Source of the DNA: Candidatus Hydrogenedentota bacterium
GTDB lineage: Bacteria; Hydrogenedentota; Hydrogenedentia; Hydrogenedentales; SLHB01
Direction: 5' to 3'
NCBI GenBank assembly: GCA_035416745.1
Contig: DAOLNV010000050.1
Coordinates: forward strand, 18,735 to 41,381
Length of the DNA: 22,647 nucleotides
The notes below the pieces were generated by a model that saw only the letters and a list, made by a program, of their open reading frames with translations, made no database searches and was not told the origin of the DNA. Positions 1 through 7,242 of the stretch are shown here, one piece after another. Numbering within the stretch: position 1 is the stretch's first letter; each line of letters starts with the position of its first letter. The position numbers were made by a program, and so were the translations under genes.

Positions 1-142
1 CGAGCGCTTGATCCGTTAAGGGTTCTTTGAGATACTGGTCGGGTCGAACGTGCGGCCATCCCTGCGGATACAGAGTCCGCCGGTACGCCATGGCAAACGT
101 CCGGCGTAATGACGCCAGGGCGCAAACACCTAGGGGGAAAGA

Positions 143-1714
143 ATGCACATGGGAGCGGGACCCCAGATGTGGGGACTGTCGGTTTTCGACGTCATCATCA
201 TAGTTTCGTACGTTGTCGGCGTTGTCATCATCGGCACTTACTACGGCAAGTACGTAAAGTCTGCCAAGGACTTCTTCCTGGCGGGCCGGGCGCTTCCCTT
301 TTGGGCCATCGGCATGTCGATCGTGGTAAGCGACATCGGCGCGAGCGATTTCGTTTTCGTGGGTGGGGCCACGTACACGTACGGGGTATCCGCCGCGAAC
401 TTTGACTGGATAGGCTCGATGCCCGCGATGGCTATCGCCGCTTTCATCTTCATGCCTTATTACTGGCGCGCCGGGGTGTATACGATCCCGGAGTTTCTCG
501 GCCGGCGTTACAGCGCGGCCGTCCAGATCATTCACGCGGGGATCTGGGGTGTTTTCATGGTGACGATGCTGGGGGTCATCTTCCAGGCTACCGGTAGTTT
601 CATGGAGAGCATCCTCGGCTGGCCGATGTGGGTGGGCGTGGCGATCACGATTGCGGCGGTTTTCATTTACACCTTTTCCGGCGGTCTCGCGGCCGTCGTC
701 ATGACGGACGTGATTCAGCTGATAGTGATGTTCGTGGGCGGCTTGGCGCTCCTTGCCCTGGCGATGTGGGAAGTGGGCGGATGGGGCGCATTGCAGGAAC
801 AGGTCATCGCGCTCAAGGGCCCCGGGCATCTCACCATGCTTCAACCGAACAACGACCCGAATACGCCGTACCCGTGGGCAGGTATCGTGTTCGGCTTGGG
901 TCTGGTGATGTCGACGGCCTATTTCAGTGGGCATCAGGGCGTGGTTCAGCGCGTTTTCGGCGCCCGCTCGGAATGGGACGCGAAGGGCGGCATGCTGTTT
1001 GGCGGCTTCCTGAAGTCGTTCATTCCGTTGATGGTCGCGCTTCCCGGTCTGGCAGCCATTGTCATCCTGCCCGAAGGCGCCATCACCAAGGGCGACGCTG
1101 CGGTGCCCGCCATGATCCGGCACCTTATGCCGGCGGGGGTGCGCGGCCTGACGTTCTCGGCGCTCGTGGCGTCCTTTCTGTCGAGTGCCGACACCTATCT
1201 CAATTCCGCTTCCACCATCTGGACAACCGACCTGTACGGGCGGGCACACCAATTGATTACGGGCCACCTTCCCGGCGACCGGCACGGTCTCATCATGGGC
1301 CGGGCATTTACGGTTATTTTCGTGGTAATTGGGGCATCGCTGGTGCCCATCCTGGACCGTGTTGAGAGCATGTACAATTTCATTCAGACCTCGCTCTCAA
1401 TGTTTCAGGGTCCGGTGTTCGCGATCCTGCTCATGGGTATCATGTGGCGCCGGACGAACCGGTGGGGCGGCCTGGTCGGCATGCTTTTCGGCGTGGCGTT
1501 CAGTACGGTACTCAATTTCACCGAGGGCTTATTCCCTTCGGCTGACGCGTTCCTGTTCGTTTCATGGTGGTCCTTTGTGTTCACAATCATCGTCACGGTC
1601 GTTGTAAGCCTGTTGACGAAGCCCGAGCCCGAGGAAAAGATCCGGGGCCTCGTTTTCGGCCAGGTCATGCAGGACGGCCAGATCCAGCGCGTTCTTGCGG
1701 AAAGGGTTGAGTAA
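143..1714 (+). CDS. Sodium:solute symporter (SSS family, SGLT-like)
   Basis: A 523-residue polytopic inner-membrane protein that should import a small solute, probably a sugar or sugar acid, with Na+. The protein is hydrophobic along most of its length, with segments consistent with the family's 13 or so helices. Family signatures are visible: FSGGLAAVVMTDVIQ (about residues 178-192) matches the SSS signature, and LSSADTYLNSASTIWTTDLY (about 346-365) matches the Ser-rich TM8 stretch that contributes to the Na2 site in vSGLT. The length is normal for the family. The start is preceded by AGGGGG at 132-137, 5 nt before this ATG; a second ATG at 149 is also possible. The gene abuts the next one (TAA 1712-1714, ATG 1715), so the two are almost certainly co-transcribed. 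The substrate cannot be read from the sequence; neighbouring glycan-active genes favour a carbohydrate. Confidence 0.93.
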   Translation: MHMGAGPQMWGLSVFDVIIIVSYVVGVVIIGTYYGKYVKSAKDFFLAGRALPFWAIGMSIVVSDIGASDFVFVGGATYTYGVSAANFDWIGSMPAMAIAAFIFMPYYWRAGVYTIPEFLGRRYSAAVQIIHAGIWGVFMVTMLGVIFQATGSFMESILGWPMWVGVAITIAAVFIYTFSGGLAAVVMTDVIQLIVMFVGGLALLALAMWEVGGWGALQEQVIALKGPGHLTMLQPNNDPNTPYPWAGIVFGLGLVMSTAYFSGHQGVVQRVFGARSEWDAKGGMLFGGFLKSFIPLMVALPGLAAIVILPEGAITKGDAAVPAMIRHLMPAGVRGLTFSALVASFLSSADTYLNSASTIWTTDLYGRAHQLITGHLPGDRHGLIMGRAFTVIFVVIGASLVPILDRVESMYNFIQTSLSMFQGPVFAILLMGIMWRRTNRWGGLVGMLFGVAFSTVLNFTEGLFPSADAFLFVSWWSFVFTIIVTVVVSLLTKPEPEEKIRGLVFGQVMQDGQIQRVLAERVE

Positions 1715-2005
1715 ATGGAAGAGCCCTCGAGCGGTCCGAACCTGATCACCCAGATATTCAAGCCCGTTCTGGAGCCATTTTTCAGCCCGATCAATGACTT
1801 CCTGGGCAGATACTACATGCCATGGGCGACGATATGCGCGCTGAGCCTTTTCGTTGGCACCATGATTTGGGTCTTCACGCTCCGTAAGGAGTACGTGAAC
1901 GTAGACGCCCCGAAGAAAGGTTTCTTCTACGACCTGCGATTCTGGACCGTCATCTCGATGCTGCCTCATGTACTGGTATACCTTTACTTCTCGAAATGGA
2001 GCTAG
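1715..2005 (+). CDS. Small two-helix membrane protein coupled to the SSS symporter
   Basis: A 96-residue protein that I do not recognise as a named family. It has an amphipathic N-terminus, a hydrophobic segment at about residues 34-55 (YYMPWATICALSLFVGTMIW), a charged loop with KKGFFYDLRFW, and a second hydrophobic segment at about 76-92. The ATG follows the symporter stop codon with no gap. AAGGG at 1702-1706 lies 8 nt upstream, inside the symporter gene, so translation is likely coupled. Its position suggests an accessory subunit or an assembly or stability factor for the transporter, but that is inference from context. It does not resemble the DUF4212 partner found beside some other SSS transporters. 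Confidence 0.8.
   Translation: MEEPSSGPNLITQIFKPVLEPFFSPINDFLGRYYMPWATICALSLFVGTMIWVFTLRKEYVNVDAPKKGFFYDLRFWTVISMLPHVLVYLYFSKWS
1997..2001 (+). promoter_or_regulatory. Ribosome binding site that selects the GTG start at 2008
   Basis: TGGAG lies 6 nt before GTG 2008 and inside the last codons of the preceding gene. The in-frame ATG at 1996 has no Shine-Dalgarno sequence before it. GTG 2008 also sits 2 nt after the preceding TAG (2003-2005), a typical stop-start coupling. Confidence 0.55.
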
Positions 2006-2007
2006 CC

Positions 2008-2232
2008 GTGAGCGACCAAGATCCTCTCAACCTTGCTAAACGCGACTCCGAAGCCTTTCTGATCCTCGGCGCCTTTCTGGCTTTTCTGGCGCTCGTCGTT
2101 CTGGTTGCGACGGTGTTCCAGGCGCCCGGCCATGCCCGCGTGGTCAACTGCGGCGCGGGACTCACGCTGCTACTCATTGGCGGCGGCATGGCGGTGTGGG
2201 GCCGGATTCTGCGGAGACGGTTCTCGAAGTAG
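2008..2232 (+). CDS. Very small two-helix membrane protein, third gene of the symporter operon
   Basis: A 74-residue protein (78 if the ATG at 1996 is used) of no family I know. It starts MSDQDPLNLAKRDSEAF, followed by two hydrophobic segments, FLILGAFLAFLALVVLVATVF and GAGLTLLLIGGGMAVWGRIL. It ends with a basic tail, RRRFSK, which predicts a cytoplasmic C-terminus. The GTG start lies 2 nt beyond the stop of the preceding gene with a good Shine-Dalgarno sequence; the alternative ATG overlaps the preceding gene by 10 bp. The tight packing of three membrane genes suggests the two small proteins act with the SSS symporter. No biochemical role can be inferred from motifs. Confidence 0.72.
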   Translation: MSDQDPLNLAKRDSEAFLILGAFLAFLALVVLVATVFQAPGHARVVNCGAGLTLLLIGGGMAVWGRILRRRFSK

Positions 2233-2293
2233 CCTGGACTTGGCACCGTGACACGGAGATAAGCGTCGGCAATCACCTTAGAGGCTGAGCCAG

Positions 2294-3370
2294 ATGAGCA
2301 AGCCTGTCCGCTACAACTTCCGTTGGAGCAAGCATCGACATATTCGCATGAGTGCGCGCTCATTTGGGCCGGACCGGTCGGTGTTTTTCGTCATGGAACC
2401 GTGGACGCCGCCGATCGGAAACCTGCAAGGCAAGGTCAGCTATTACGCGCCCGAACGGATTGCCCGGATTCGGAAGCGGCTGGAGGGCGTCGACAGGACA
2501 GCGTACCTGCAGGGCATCCTCCAGCGTATCCTCGACGGGCGGATGGACGACAAGGCGCGCGTTGCACGAATCTGCGGGTTCGTAGCCGATGCCCTGTATT
2601 ACAACCCGATCCAGCAACCCCAGGAGGGCGATACCGGCCCCATGCTGACGGACGCGGTGGAACTGCTCGAGCTGCATGACGGGCGGTGCGGGCAGGGCGT
2701 GCTCGTCACGCTGGCGTTGCTCGAACAGGCCGGACTGGAGTGCCGCCGCCGCGATGTGTTCCACCACGTCACGTGCGAGGCCCGGTACGGAGGCCGCTGG
2801 CATTTGGCCGACGCGCTCATGTTCGGCGCGAGCCAGCCCGAACGCGGCGGCGAAGTCCTGAACGTCGCCCAATTGCGGCGCGACCCCTATTTCGCCGATG
2901 CCTGGCCGCTGCGGCATTTCGCCTACACTCCTGAAGAGCTCTTGTCGCGCGACGGGTACCGGCTCCTCGGCTATTCATTTGGCGACTGGGGCACGCTCGC
3001 TTACTACAGCTGGTACATGGGCGGCGAAGAAGATTACCCGCCCATGATGCCCTGCGTACTGCCCCCGGAGCGTTTGAAAGGGCAGGGCGTGCGACTCCAT
3101 TGGAGCCGGTCGGGAAAACGCAATGGCGGCCGCGTGCGGTATCGCGTATCGGTGTACCTCGACCGCGAACGCGCGCAACGGCTCTATTTCAAAGAAACGG
3201 ACAAGACGTCCGTAATGTGGCGGGTACCGGAGATGAACCGGATGTATTTCATCGGGGTCTCCGCTACAGACGATCACGTTTTGAAGAATCCCGACACCTG
3301 GTATCCGGAGGCCGTCACCAACTTCGTCCTCGTGCCCAAAGAGCAATACGGCTGGTATGGCGTGCTCTAG
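2294..3370 (+). CDS. Transglutaminase-like superfamily protein
   Basis: A 358-residue protein with no signal peptide or membrane helix, so probably cytoplasmic. The centre carries a transglutaminase/papain-like triad: Cys132 in HDGRCGQGVLVTLALLEQAG, His158 in FHHVTCEARYGG, and Asp173 in RWHLADA. The Cys-His-Asp spacing (26 and 15 residues) fits the transglutaminase-like core fold, whose bacterial members act as proteases, peptidoglycan or peptide amidases, or cross-linkers. The C-terminal half (about 260-350) reads as a beta-sandwich (VRYRVSVYLDRERAQRLYF...MYFIGVSATD). GAGG at 2281-2284 lies 9 nt before the ATG. It follows the symporter operon by 61 bp and may be part of it. The gene ends 16 bp from the convergent MFS gene; GCGGC/GCCGC at 3370-3385 could form a small hairpin between them. 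The substrate is unknown. Confidence 0.82.
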   Translation: MSKPVRYNFRWSKHRHIRMSARSFGPDRSVFFVMEPWTPPIGNLQGKVSYYAPERIARIRKRLEGVDRTAYLQGILQRILDGRMDDKARVARICGFVADALYYNPIQQPQEGDTGPMLTDAVELLELHDGRCGQGVLVTLALLEQAGLECRRRDVFHHVTCEARYGGRWHLADALMFGASQPERGGEVLNVAQLRRDPYFADAWPLRHFAYTPEELLSRDGYRLLGYSFGDWGTLAYYSWYMGGEEDYPPMMPCVLPPERLKGQGVRLHWSRSGKRNGGRVRYRVSVYLDRERAQRLYFKETDKTSVMWRVPEMNRMYFIGVSATDDHVLKNPDTWYPEAVTNFVLVPKEQYGWYGVL

Positions 3371-3386
3371 CGGCTACGGCGCCGCG

Positions 3387-4874
3387 CTACTCCTTGATTT
3401 GTTCCGCCCCTTGTTTTCGCTGATGCAATTCCCGGGTGATCGCGTCCATACGCTCACGGGAAAGGTCGTATCGCAAGAGAATCAGCAGAGCGGCACATGC
3501 CGCGGCGCATGCAGGCGCCGCGTACAGGACACGCATCCGCCAGAGCGTGACGGCGGTCTGCACTGCGCCCTGGCCCTCCTGGTAGTGGACGACATATTTG
3601 AGCGCAAACCCGGTCCAGAAGATCGATGCCGCGTTGTATAGCTTGGTCAGGAAGCTGTTCGCGCCGTAGAACATGCCTTCGTTCGCCTCGCCCCGCTGCC
3701 ACTCGCTGTGGGTGGCGATATCCGCCATCATGGATGTGGGAAACACGTACGCCGCGCAGTAGAAAAATGCCTGCAACAAACAGTAGAGGATAAGCAAGGG
3801 GAACGATTTTGGTGCGAACAGAAAATAGCTCGAACCGTAGACCAGCCCGATGCCCAGGATACCAAGCGAGAGGCAGGTCCGCTTCTCGAAGCGTTTGCCC
3901 AAGGCGTTCCAGAACGGAAGAAACAACACGCCGCATCCGATGGCGCAGAAAATATAGAGAAAGAACGCGTCCCGGAACGGACTGAGCGGCCCGACCAACA
4001 CGCGCTGGGCGAACGGCGTATTCCACGTTCGCCCGAACCAGTCGTCGAGCAGGAACGTGTACATCCATATACCGGCAAGGATTCCCGCCTGGTACACAAA
4101 CACCGCGAGGAAAAGGATGATGAAGTATTTGTCGCGAAACGCATAGCCGAGGGCGCGTGCGATACCGGCCATGTGCCGGGACAAATACGTGCGCAGCGCG
4201 TGTTTCTGCGCCTCGCCTTGTGCCCTCTGGCCCCGGGCCAAACGCTCTACCTGAGACAACGGCGGTTCCTTTACGAGGACCGCGAAGAGCCAGTAACAGA
4301 CGATCATGACCGCCGAGGAATAGAGCGCGAATTCCTGGAAACCGGCGATCTCGTCTCCCCGCCATGAGCTGTACCAGCGAATGCAGCCTCCCCAGATGTT
4401 CCCGAGGTATGCGCCCGCCTGCATCCATGAAGCCAGCGCTGTTCGCGCGGAGTATCCCGTGGCGAGCTCGGGCACCAGTGCGGTGAATGGAATACCGGTC
4501 ATCGTAATGCCGATCGAAAACACGATCTGCATGACGATCAGGTACGCGTAGAACTGGGCATGGGTAAGCCCGGGGGGCGCGAACCACATGCCGATGACGC
4601 CTGCCGCGTAAACGAACGAGCCGAGCGCGATGTAGGGCATGCGGCGGCCGAAGCGGCCCGGCGTCCTGTCCGAGATATACCCCATAATCGGGTCAAGGAA
4701 CGCGTCGAACGCGATCGATAACCCGCGCACGTTGCCGACAATGACCGGGTCGTAGCCCAGGAACTTCGTGAAGTATAATTGCAGTTGCGCAAGCACGGTC
4801 AGGGGCCCGGCGCCGCCGAACATGCCGAGCCCGAACAAGATGCCGTGCGACCGTTTTAGCCCATTCGATGCCAT
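3387..4874 (-). CDS. GPH-family (MelB-like) sugar:cation symporter
   Basis: A 495-residue major-facilitator protein with about 12 hydrophobic segments. The loop 2-3 region reads DAFLDPIMGYISDRTPGRFG (about residues 57-76), the hallmark of the glycoside-pentoside-hexuronide:cation symporters (MFS_2). Asp57 and Asp61 fall where MelB has its cation-binding Asp55 and Asp59; the MelB Asn58 position is Leu60 here. Expected role: uptake of a glycoside, pentoside or hexuronide with Na+ or H+. Loops after helix 7 are long (LLDDWFGRTWNTPF...), as is common in environmental relatives. The ATG at 4874 has GGGGG about 8 nt upstream and a TATAAT box at 4896-4901. It diverges from a secreted propeller-like gene, so the two may be co-regulated for release and uptake of the same sugar. 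Confidence 0.92.
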   Translation of the reverse strand: MASNGLKRSHGILFGLGMFGGAGPLTVLAQLQLYFTKFLGYDPVIVGNVRGLSIAFDAFLDPIMGYISDRTPGRFGRRMPYIALGSFVYAAGVIGMWFAPPGLTHAQFYAYLIVMQIVFSIGITMTGIPFTALVPELATGYSARTALASWMQAGAYLGNIWGGCIRWYSSWRGDEIAGFQEFALYSSAVMIVCYWLFAVLVKEPPLSQVERLARGQRAQGEAQKHALRTYLSRHMAGIARALGYAFRDKYFIILFLAVFVYQAGILAGIWMYTFLLDDWFGRTWNTPFAQRVLVGPLSPFRDAFFLYIFCAIGCGVLFLPFWNALGKRFEKRTCLSLGILGIGLVYGSSYFLFAPKSFPLLILYCLLQAFFYCAAYVFPTSMMADIATHSEWQRGEANEGMFYGANSFLTKLYNAASIFWTGFALKYVVHYQEGQGAVQTAVTLWRMRVLYAAPACAAACAALLILLRYDLSRERMDAITRELHQRKQGAEQIKE

Positions 4875-4895
4875 CAGGGTGCCCCCTGGTAACGG

Positions 4896-4901
4896 ATTAT
4901 A
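4896..4901 (-). promoter_or_regulatory. Probable -10 box for the GPH symporter gene
   Basis: The minus strand reads a perfect TATAAT here, 21 nt before the ATG at 4874. The -35 position is poor (TCCGGT at 17 bp spacing), so activator help or an alternative sigma factor is possible. The box overlaps the Shine-Dalgarno sequence of the divergent gene by one base. Confidence 0.5.
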
Positions 4902-4905
4902 GGGA
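4901..4905 (+). promoter_or_regulatory. Ribosome binding site that selects the ATG at 4913
   Basis: AGGGA lies 7 nt before ATG 4913. The in-frame ATGs at 4868 and 4907 have poor spacing or no Shine-Dalgarno sequence, and 4868 would add a non-signal leader before the signal peptide. Confidence 0.6.
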
Positions 4906-4912
4906 AATGACC

Positions 4913-6127
4913 ATGAAGACCGGAAGAGCTTTTATCGGGGCCTTGCTATGCGCTCTCTTTCAGTTTCTTACAGCGAATAGCGCAGAAGCGGCGGGGCGTG
5001 TTGTGGAGATTGCCCGGGGCCGCTCCTGGGTGAGCCCGTACTGGGGGTACAGTTCACCAAAGATCGTGAGCGACGGCCGCGCCTACTATACGGCGGGCCT
5101 GTGGGGTCCCGACCCGGACTCGTCGGCCGGGGTGCTCTACAAATACGACGGCGCGGCGTGGCATGAAGGCGCGCACTTGCCGGATATCTATCAGCCGGTC
5201 ACCATGGTTCTCGATAGACAGGGCCGGCTTATCGCTGCACACACCGCGCAATCGAAACCGGTCCGCATCTACCGGTCAAACGTGCCGGGCAACATCGACG
5301 AGCTGGACCGGCTTCCCAGCCCGCCGGATATGAAGAACGCTTACTACATTGGTATCGCGATTCGTGAGGACACCCTTTACCTTGCCTATCTTGTCACTCC
5401 CGAATACTCGATGTTTCTGAGCAGCCTGAATCTGACGTCGCTCGAATGGGCCCCCAGCCGGCTGGTATGCCCGGGGCAGGCCGAGCACAAGCCCAAGACG
5501 GCGTGGACGTATCCAATACTGTTCCCAACAAAGGAAGGACTGCATTTCGTTGCGTCCAACGCCCCGGACGGCGGCGAGGGCAACACATACAACCAGGTTT
5601 GGTACCTGTTCTATCCGAATGGGGCGCAGGAACCGGCGGTTCGTGAAATGGTCGCTGACACGCCCATGGGCCACATGTCCTATGCAACGGACCTTGCGGT
5701 CGACGCCAGCGGCACGAGCCACATCCTGTTCCTGTGGAACCAGCGTAAATACGGGGAACCCCTGCCGCCGGACAGTCCGCCCCCGGGCCTGTATCATGCT
5801 TGGCGCGACGGGACCTCGGGCGTGTGGCAGCGAGCGCGTTTGCTGCCCAGCGGGTATGCGGGGTTCTTTCAATCGGATAGAGACCTGATTGCCGCTGCGG
5901 CCTCGAATACGGCCTTTCTCTGGCAGGGACCCCGCGAGGGGTGGAAGACCGCCGGGCCCCTGTGCGAGACGTCGCAGATGCCGGGAGCGCCGGGGTTCTG
6001 GGATGTGATCTCGCCCGCGAGCGGCAGTGACCTAAGCAAAGGCCTCGCGATAGTCACGGACTCGCTGATGCCGGCCGAGGACGGCCAGCCGCAGGAACGG
6101 GTTCTCTGGGCAATCCTGCCGGAATGA
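4913..6127 (+). CDS. Secreted beta-propeller-like protein of unknown function
   Basis: A 404-residue exported protein. MKTGRAFIGALLCALFQFLT followed by ANSAEAA is a clear Sec signal peptide, with cleavage expected after AEA or EAA at about residue 24-25. The mature part consists of repeated short beta-strand units of the propeller type, for example KIVSDGRAYYTAGLW, MVLDRQGRLIAAH, GIAIREDTLYLAYL, DLAVDASGTSHILFLWNQ and DRDLIAAAASNTAFLWQG. It lacks canonical Asp-boxes, so it is not an obvious sialidase. The family is unknown to me; a glycan-binding or glycosidase-like propeller is the best guess. It is transcribed divergently from the GPH sugar symporter with 38 bp between start codons, which suggests shared control. 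An upstream ATG at 4868 would overlap the divergent start and is disfavoured. Confidence 0.8.
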   Translation: MKTGRAFIGALLCALFQFLTANSAEAAGRVVEIARGRSWVSPYWGYSSPKIVSDGRAYYTAGLWGPDPDSSAGVLYKYDGAAWHEGAHLPDIYQPVTMVLDRQGRLIAAHTAQSKPVRIYRSNVPGNIDELDRLPSPPDMKNAYYIGIAIREDTLYLAYLVTPEYSMFLSSLNLTSLEWAPSRLVCPGQAEHKPKTAWTYPILFPTKEGLHFVASNAPDGGEGNTYNQVWYLFYPNGAQEPAVREMVADTPMGHMSYATDLAVDASGTSHILFLWNQRKYGEPLPPDSPPPGLYHAWRDGTSGVWQRARLLPSGYAGFFQSDRDLIAAAASNTAFLWQGPREGWKTAGPLCETSQMPGAPGFWDVISPASGSDLSKGLAIVTDSLMPAEDGQPQERVLWAILPE

Positions 6128-6227
6128 TCCGGAACATCCCTCTCTAAGGTGCGGCGCGGAGCGTGGTTGGCAGCCGCGCACTGCTGAGGGCCGGGCAAAG
6201 TAGCCCATGTTTTTCCGCAATCAGTGT

Positions 6228-6236
6228 TGATACAAT
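6228..6236 (+). promoter_or_regulatory. Candidate extended -10 promoter for the DUF6498-type gene
   Basis: TGATACAAT matches the extended -10 form TGnTATAAT except for one base. No convincing -35 lies 17 bp upstream (TGTTTT). It sits 53 nt before the ATG at 6290 in a gene-free stretch. Confidence 0.35.
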
Positions 6237-6289
6237 CAACGCGAAGGAGCGGGCGGCGGCACGGGCGGAAGATCGGGGTGGGCTAAGAC

Positions 6290-7033
6290 ATGGGAAACGC
6301 CAAGAGCGGAGATGACGTAGCGGCTGGCGGCCTTGGGGCACACGCCGGTCTCTTTTCAATTCTCGCGATCGTCCTGTCGAATCTGATCCCGCTGTGGGGG
6401 GTGCTTTTCCGGGGCTGGGACGTGTTCGCCATCATGCTGTTGTTCTGGCTCGAGAATCTCGTCATCGGCGTGTTCAACGCCTGCCGGATGATAACGGTTC
6501 CGCCCTACACTGCTGGCGTGACCTTCTATAAGTTCTTCCTGATCCCCTTTTTCGTATTTCACTATGGCGTATTCCTGTTGGCTCACGGGCTATTCATCTT
6601 TGCTCTGTTTTGTCCGGAGTTTTTCGAGAAAGGCGATGCGCTGGCGGTCAACGACCACCTGTCGCTGTCGCAATTCTGGACCTTGCTCCGCGCTTTCGTC
6701 CCTCCAGCGATCCCGGTCGCCCTGGCGGCAATGGTTGTTAGCCACGGCGTGTCGTTTGTTTCCAACTTCTTGATGCAGGGAGAGTGCCGCTTGACAAGCG
6801 TGGACGCACTGATGACGGCTCCGTACCGCCGTGTCATTGTTTTGCACATTACGCTTATCGCCGCCGCCTTTATTGTCGTCGGTATCGGTGAGCCCAAGCT
6901 CGTCATCGCAGCGTTCGTCATTCTGAAGATCGTCATGGATGTCATAGGCCACAAGGCTGAGCGCAAACGCTATGCAAAAGCGAGAACCAATCTGTCCAAG
7001 GGCGCCGTGACACCCGGCCCAAGTGCCGCTTAA
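6290..7033 (+). CDS. DUF6498-type polytopic membrane protein
   Basis: A 247-residue membrane protein with about five or six hydrophobic segments. The early part reads LSNLIPLWGVLFRGWDVFAI, then LFWLENLVIGVFNACRM, then FFLIPFFVFHYGVFLLAHGL. This N-L-P-G-W / W-L-E-N / P-F-F-F-H-Y-G arrangement is what I know from DUF6498 proteins. The conserved Glu in WLEN and His in FHYG lie in or near helices and could bind a metal or proton, but the family has no established function that I can cite. The C-terminus is hydrophilic and basic (KAERKRYAKARTN). There is no strong Shine-Dalgarno sequence (GGGGTGGG upstream). It stands alone, with 162 bp before it and 209 bp after it, and has no obvious link to the glycan genes. 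Confidence 0.8.
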   Translation: MGNAKSGDDVAAGGLGAHAGLFSILAIVLSNLIPLWGVLFRGWDVFAIMLLFWLENLVIGVFNACRMITVPPYTAGVTFYKFFLIPFFVFHYGVFLLAHGLFIFALFCPEFFEKGDALAVNDHLSLSQFWTLLRAFVPPAIPVALAAMVVSHGVSFVSNFLMQGECRLTSVDALMTAPYRRVIVLHITLIAAAFIVVGIGEPKLVIAAFVILKIVMDVIGHKAERKRYAKARTNLSKGAVTPGPSAA

Positions 7034-7242
7034 GCGGTTTTGACTGGCGAACCATCGACTTGGCATTGCGAGCGCATTCAAAGGAATTCGGCGTATACCC
7101 CAAGTCCCGGGCCAGCTAACCGCCGAGTGCCCAAGCGCGACACAAACCGTTCCGCCCGCTGTGAGGCGGATACTGATTCACGACCTCTACGGCTGGTACT
7201 ATGCATTGACGAACGGAACTGGGTTACTGGAGGAACGTACCC

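Noticed and set aside
4868..4912. Longer N-terminus for the secreted protein starting at ATG 4868
   Set aside because: It would place a polar leader ahead of a clear signal peptide and overlap the divergent gene's start codon. The Shine-Dalgarno at 4901-4905 fits ATG 4913.
6188..6214. Possible terminator GGGC-AAAGTA-GCCC followed by TTTTT after the gene ending at 6127
   Set aside because: The stem is only 4 bp and three bases separate it from the T-run, which is too weak to support a call.
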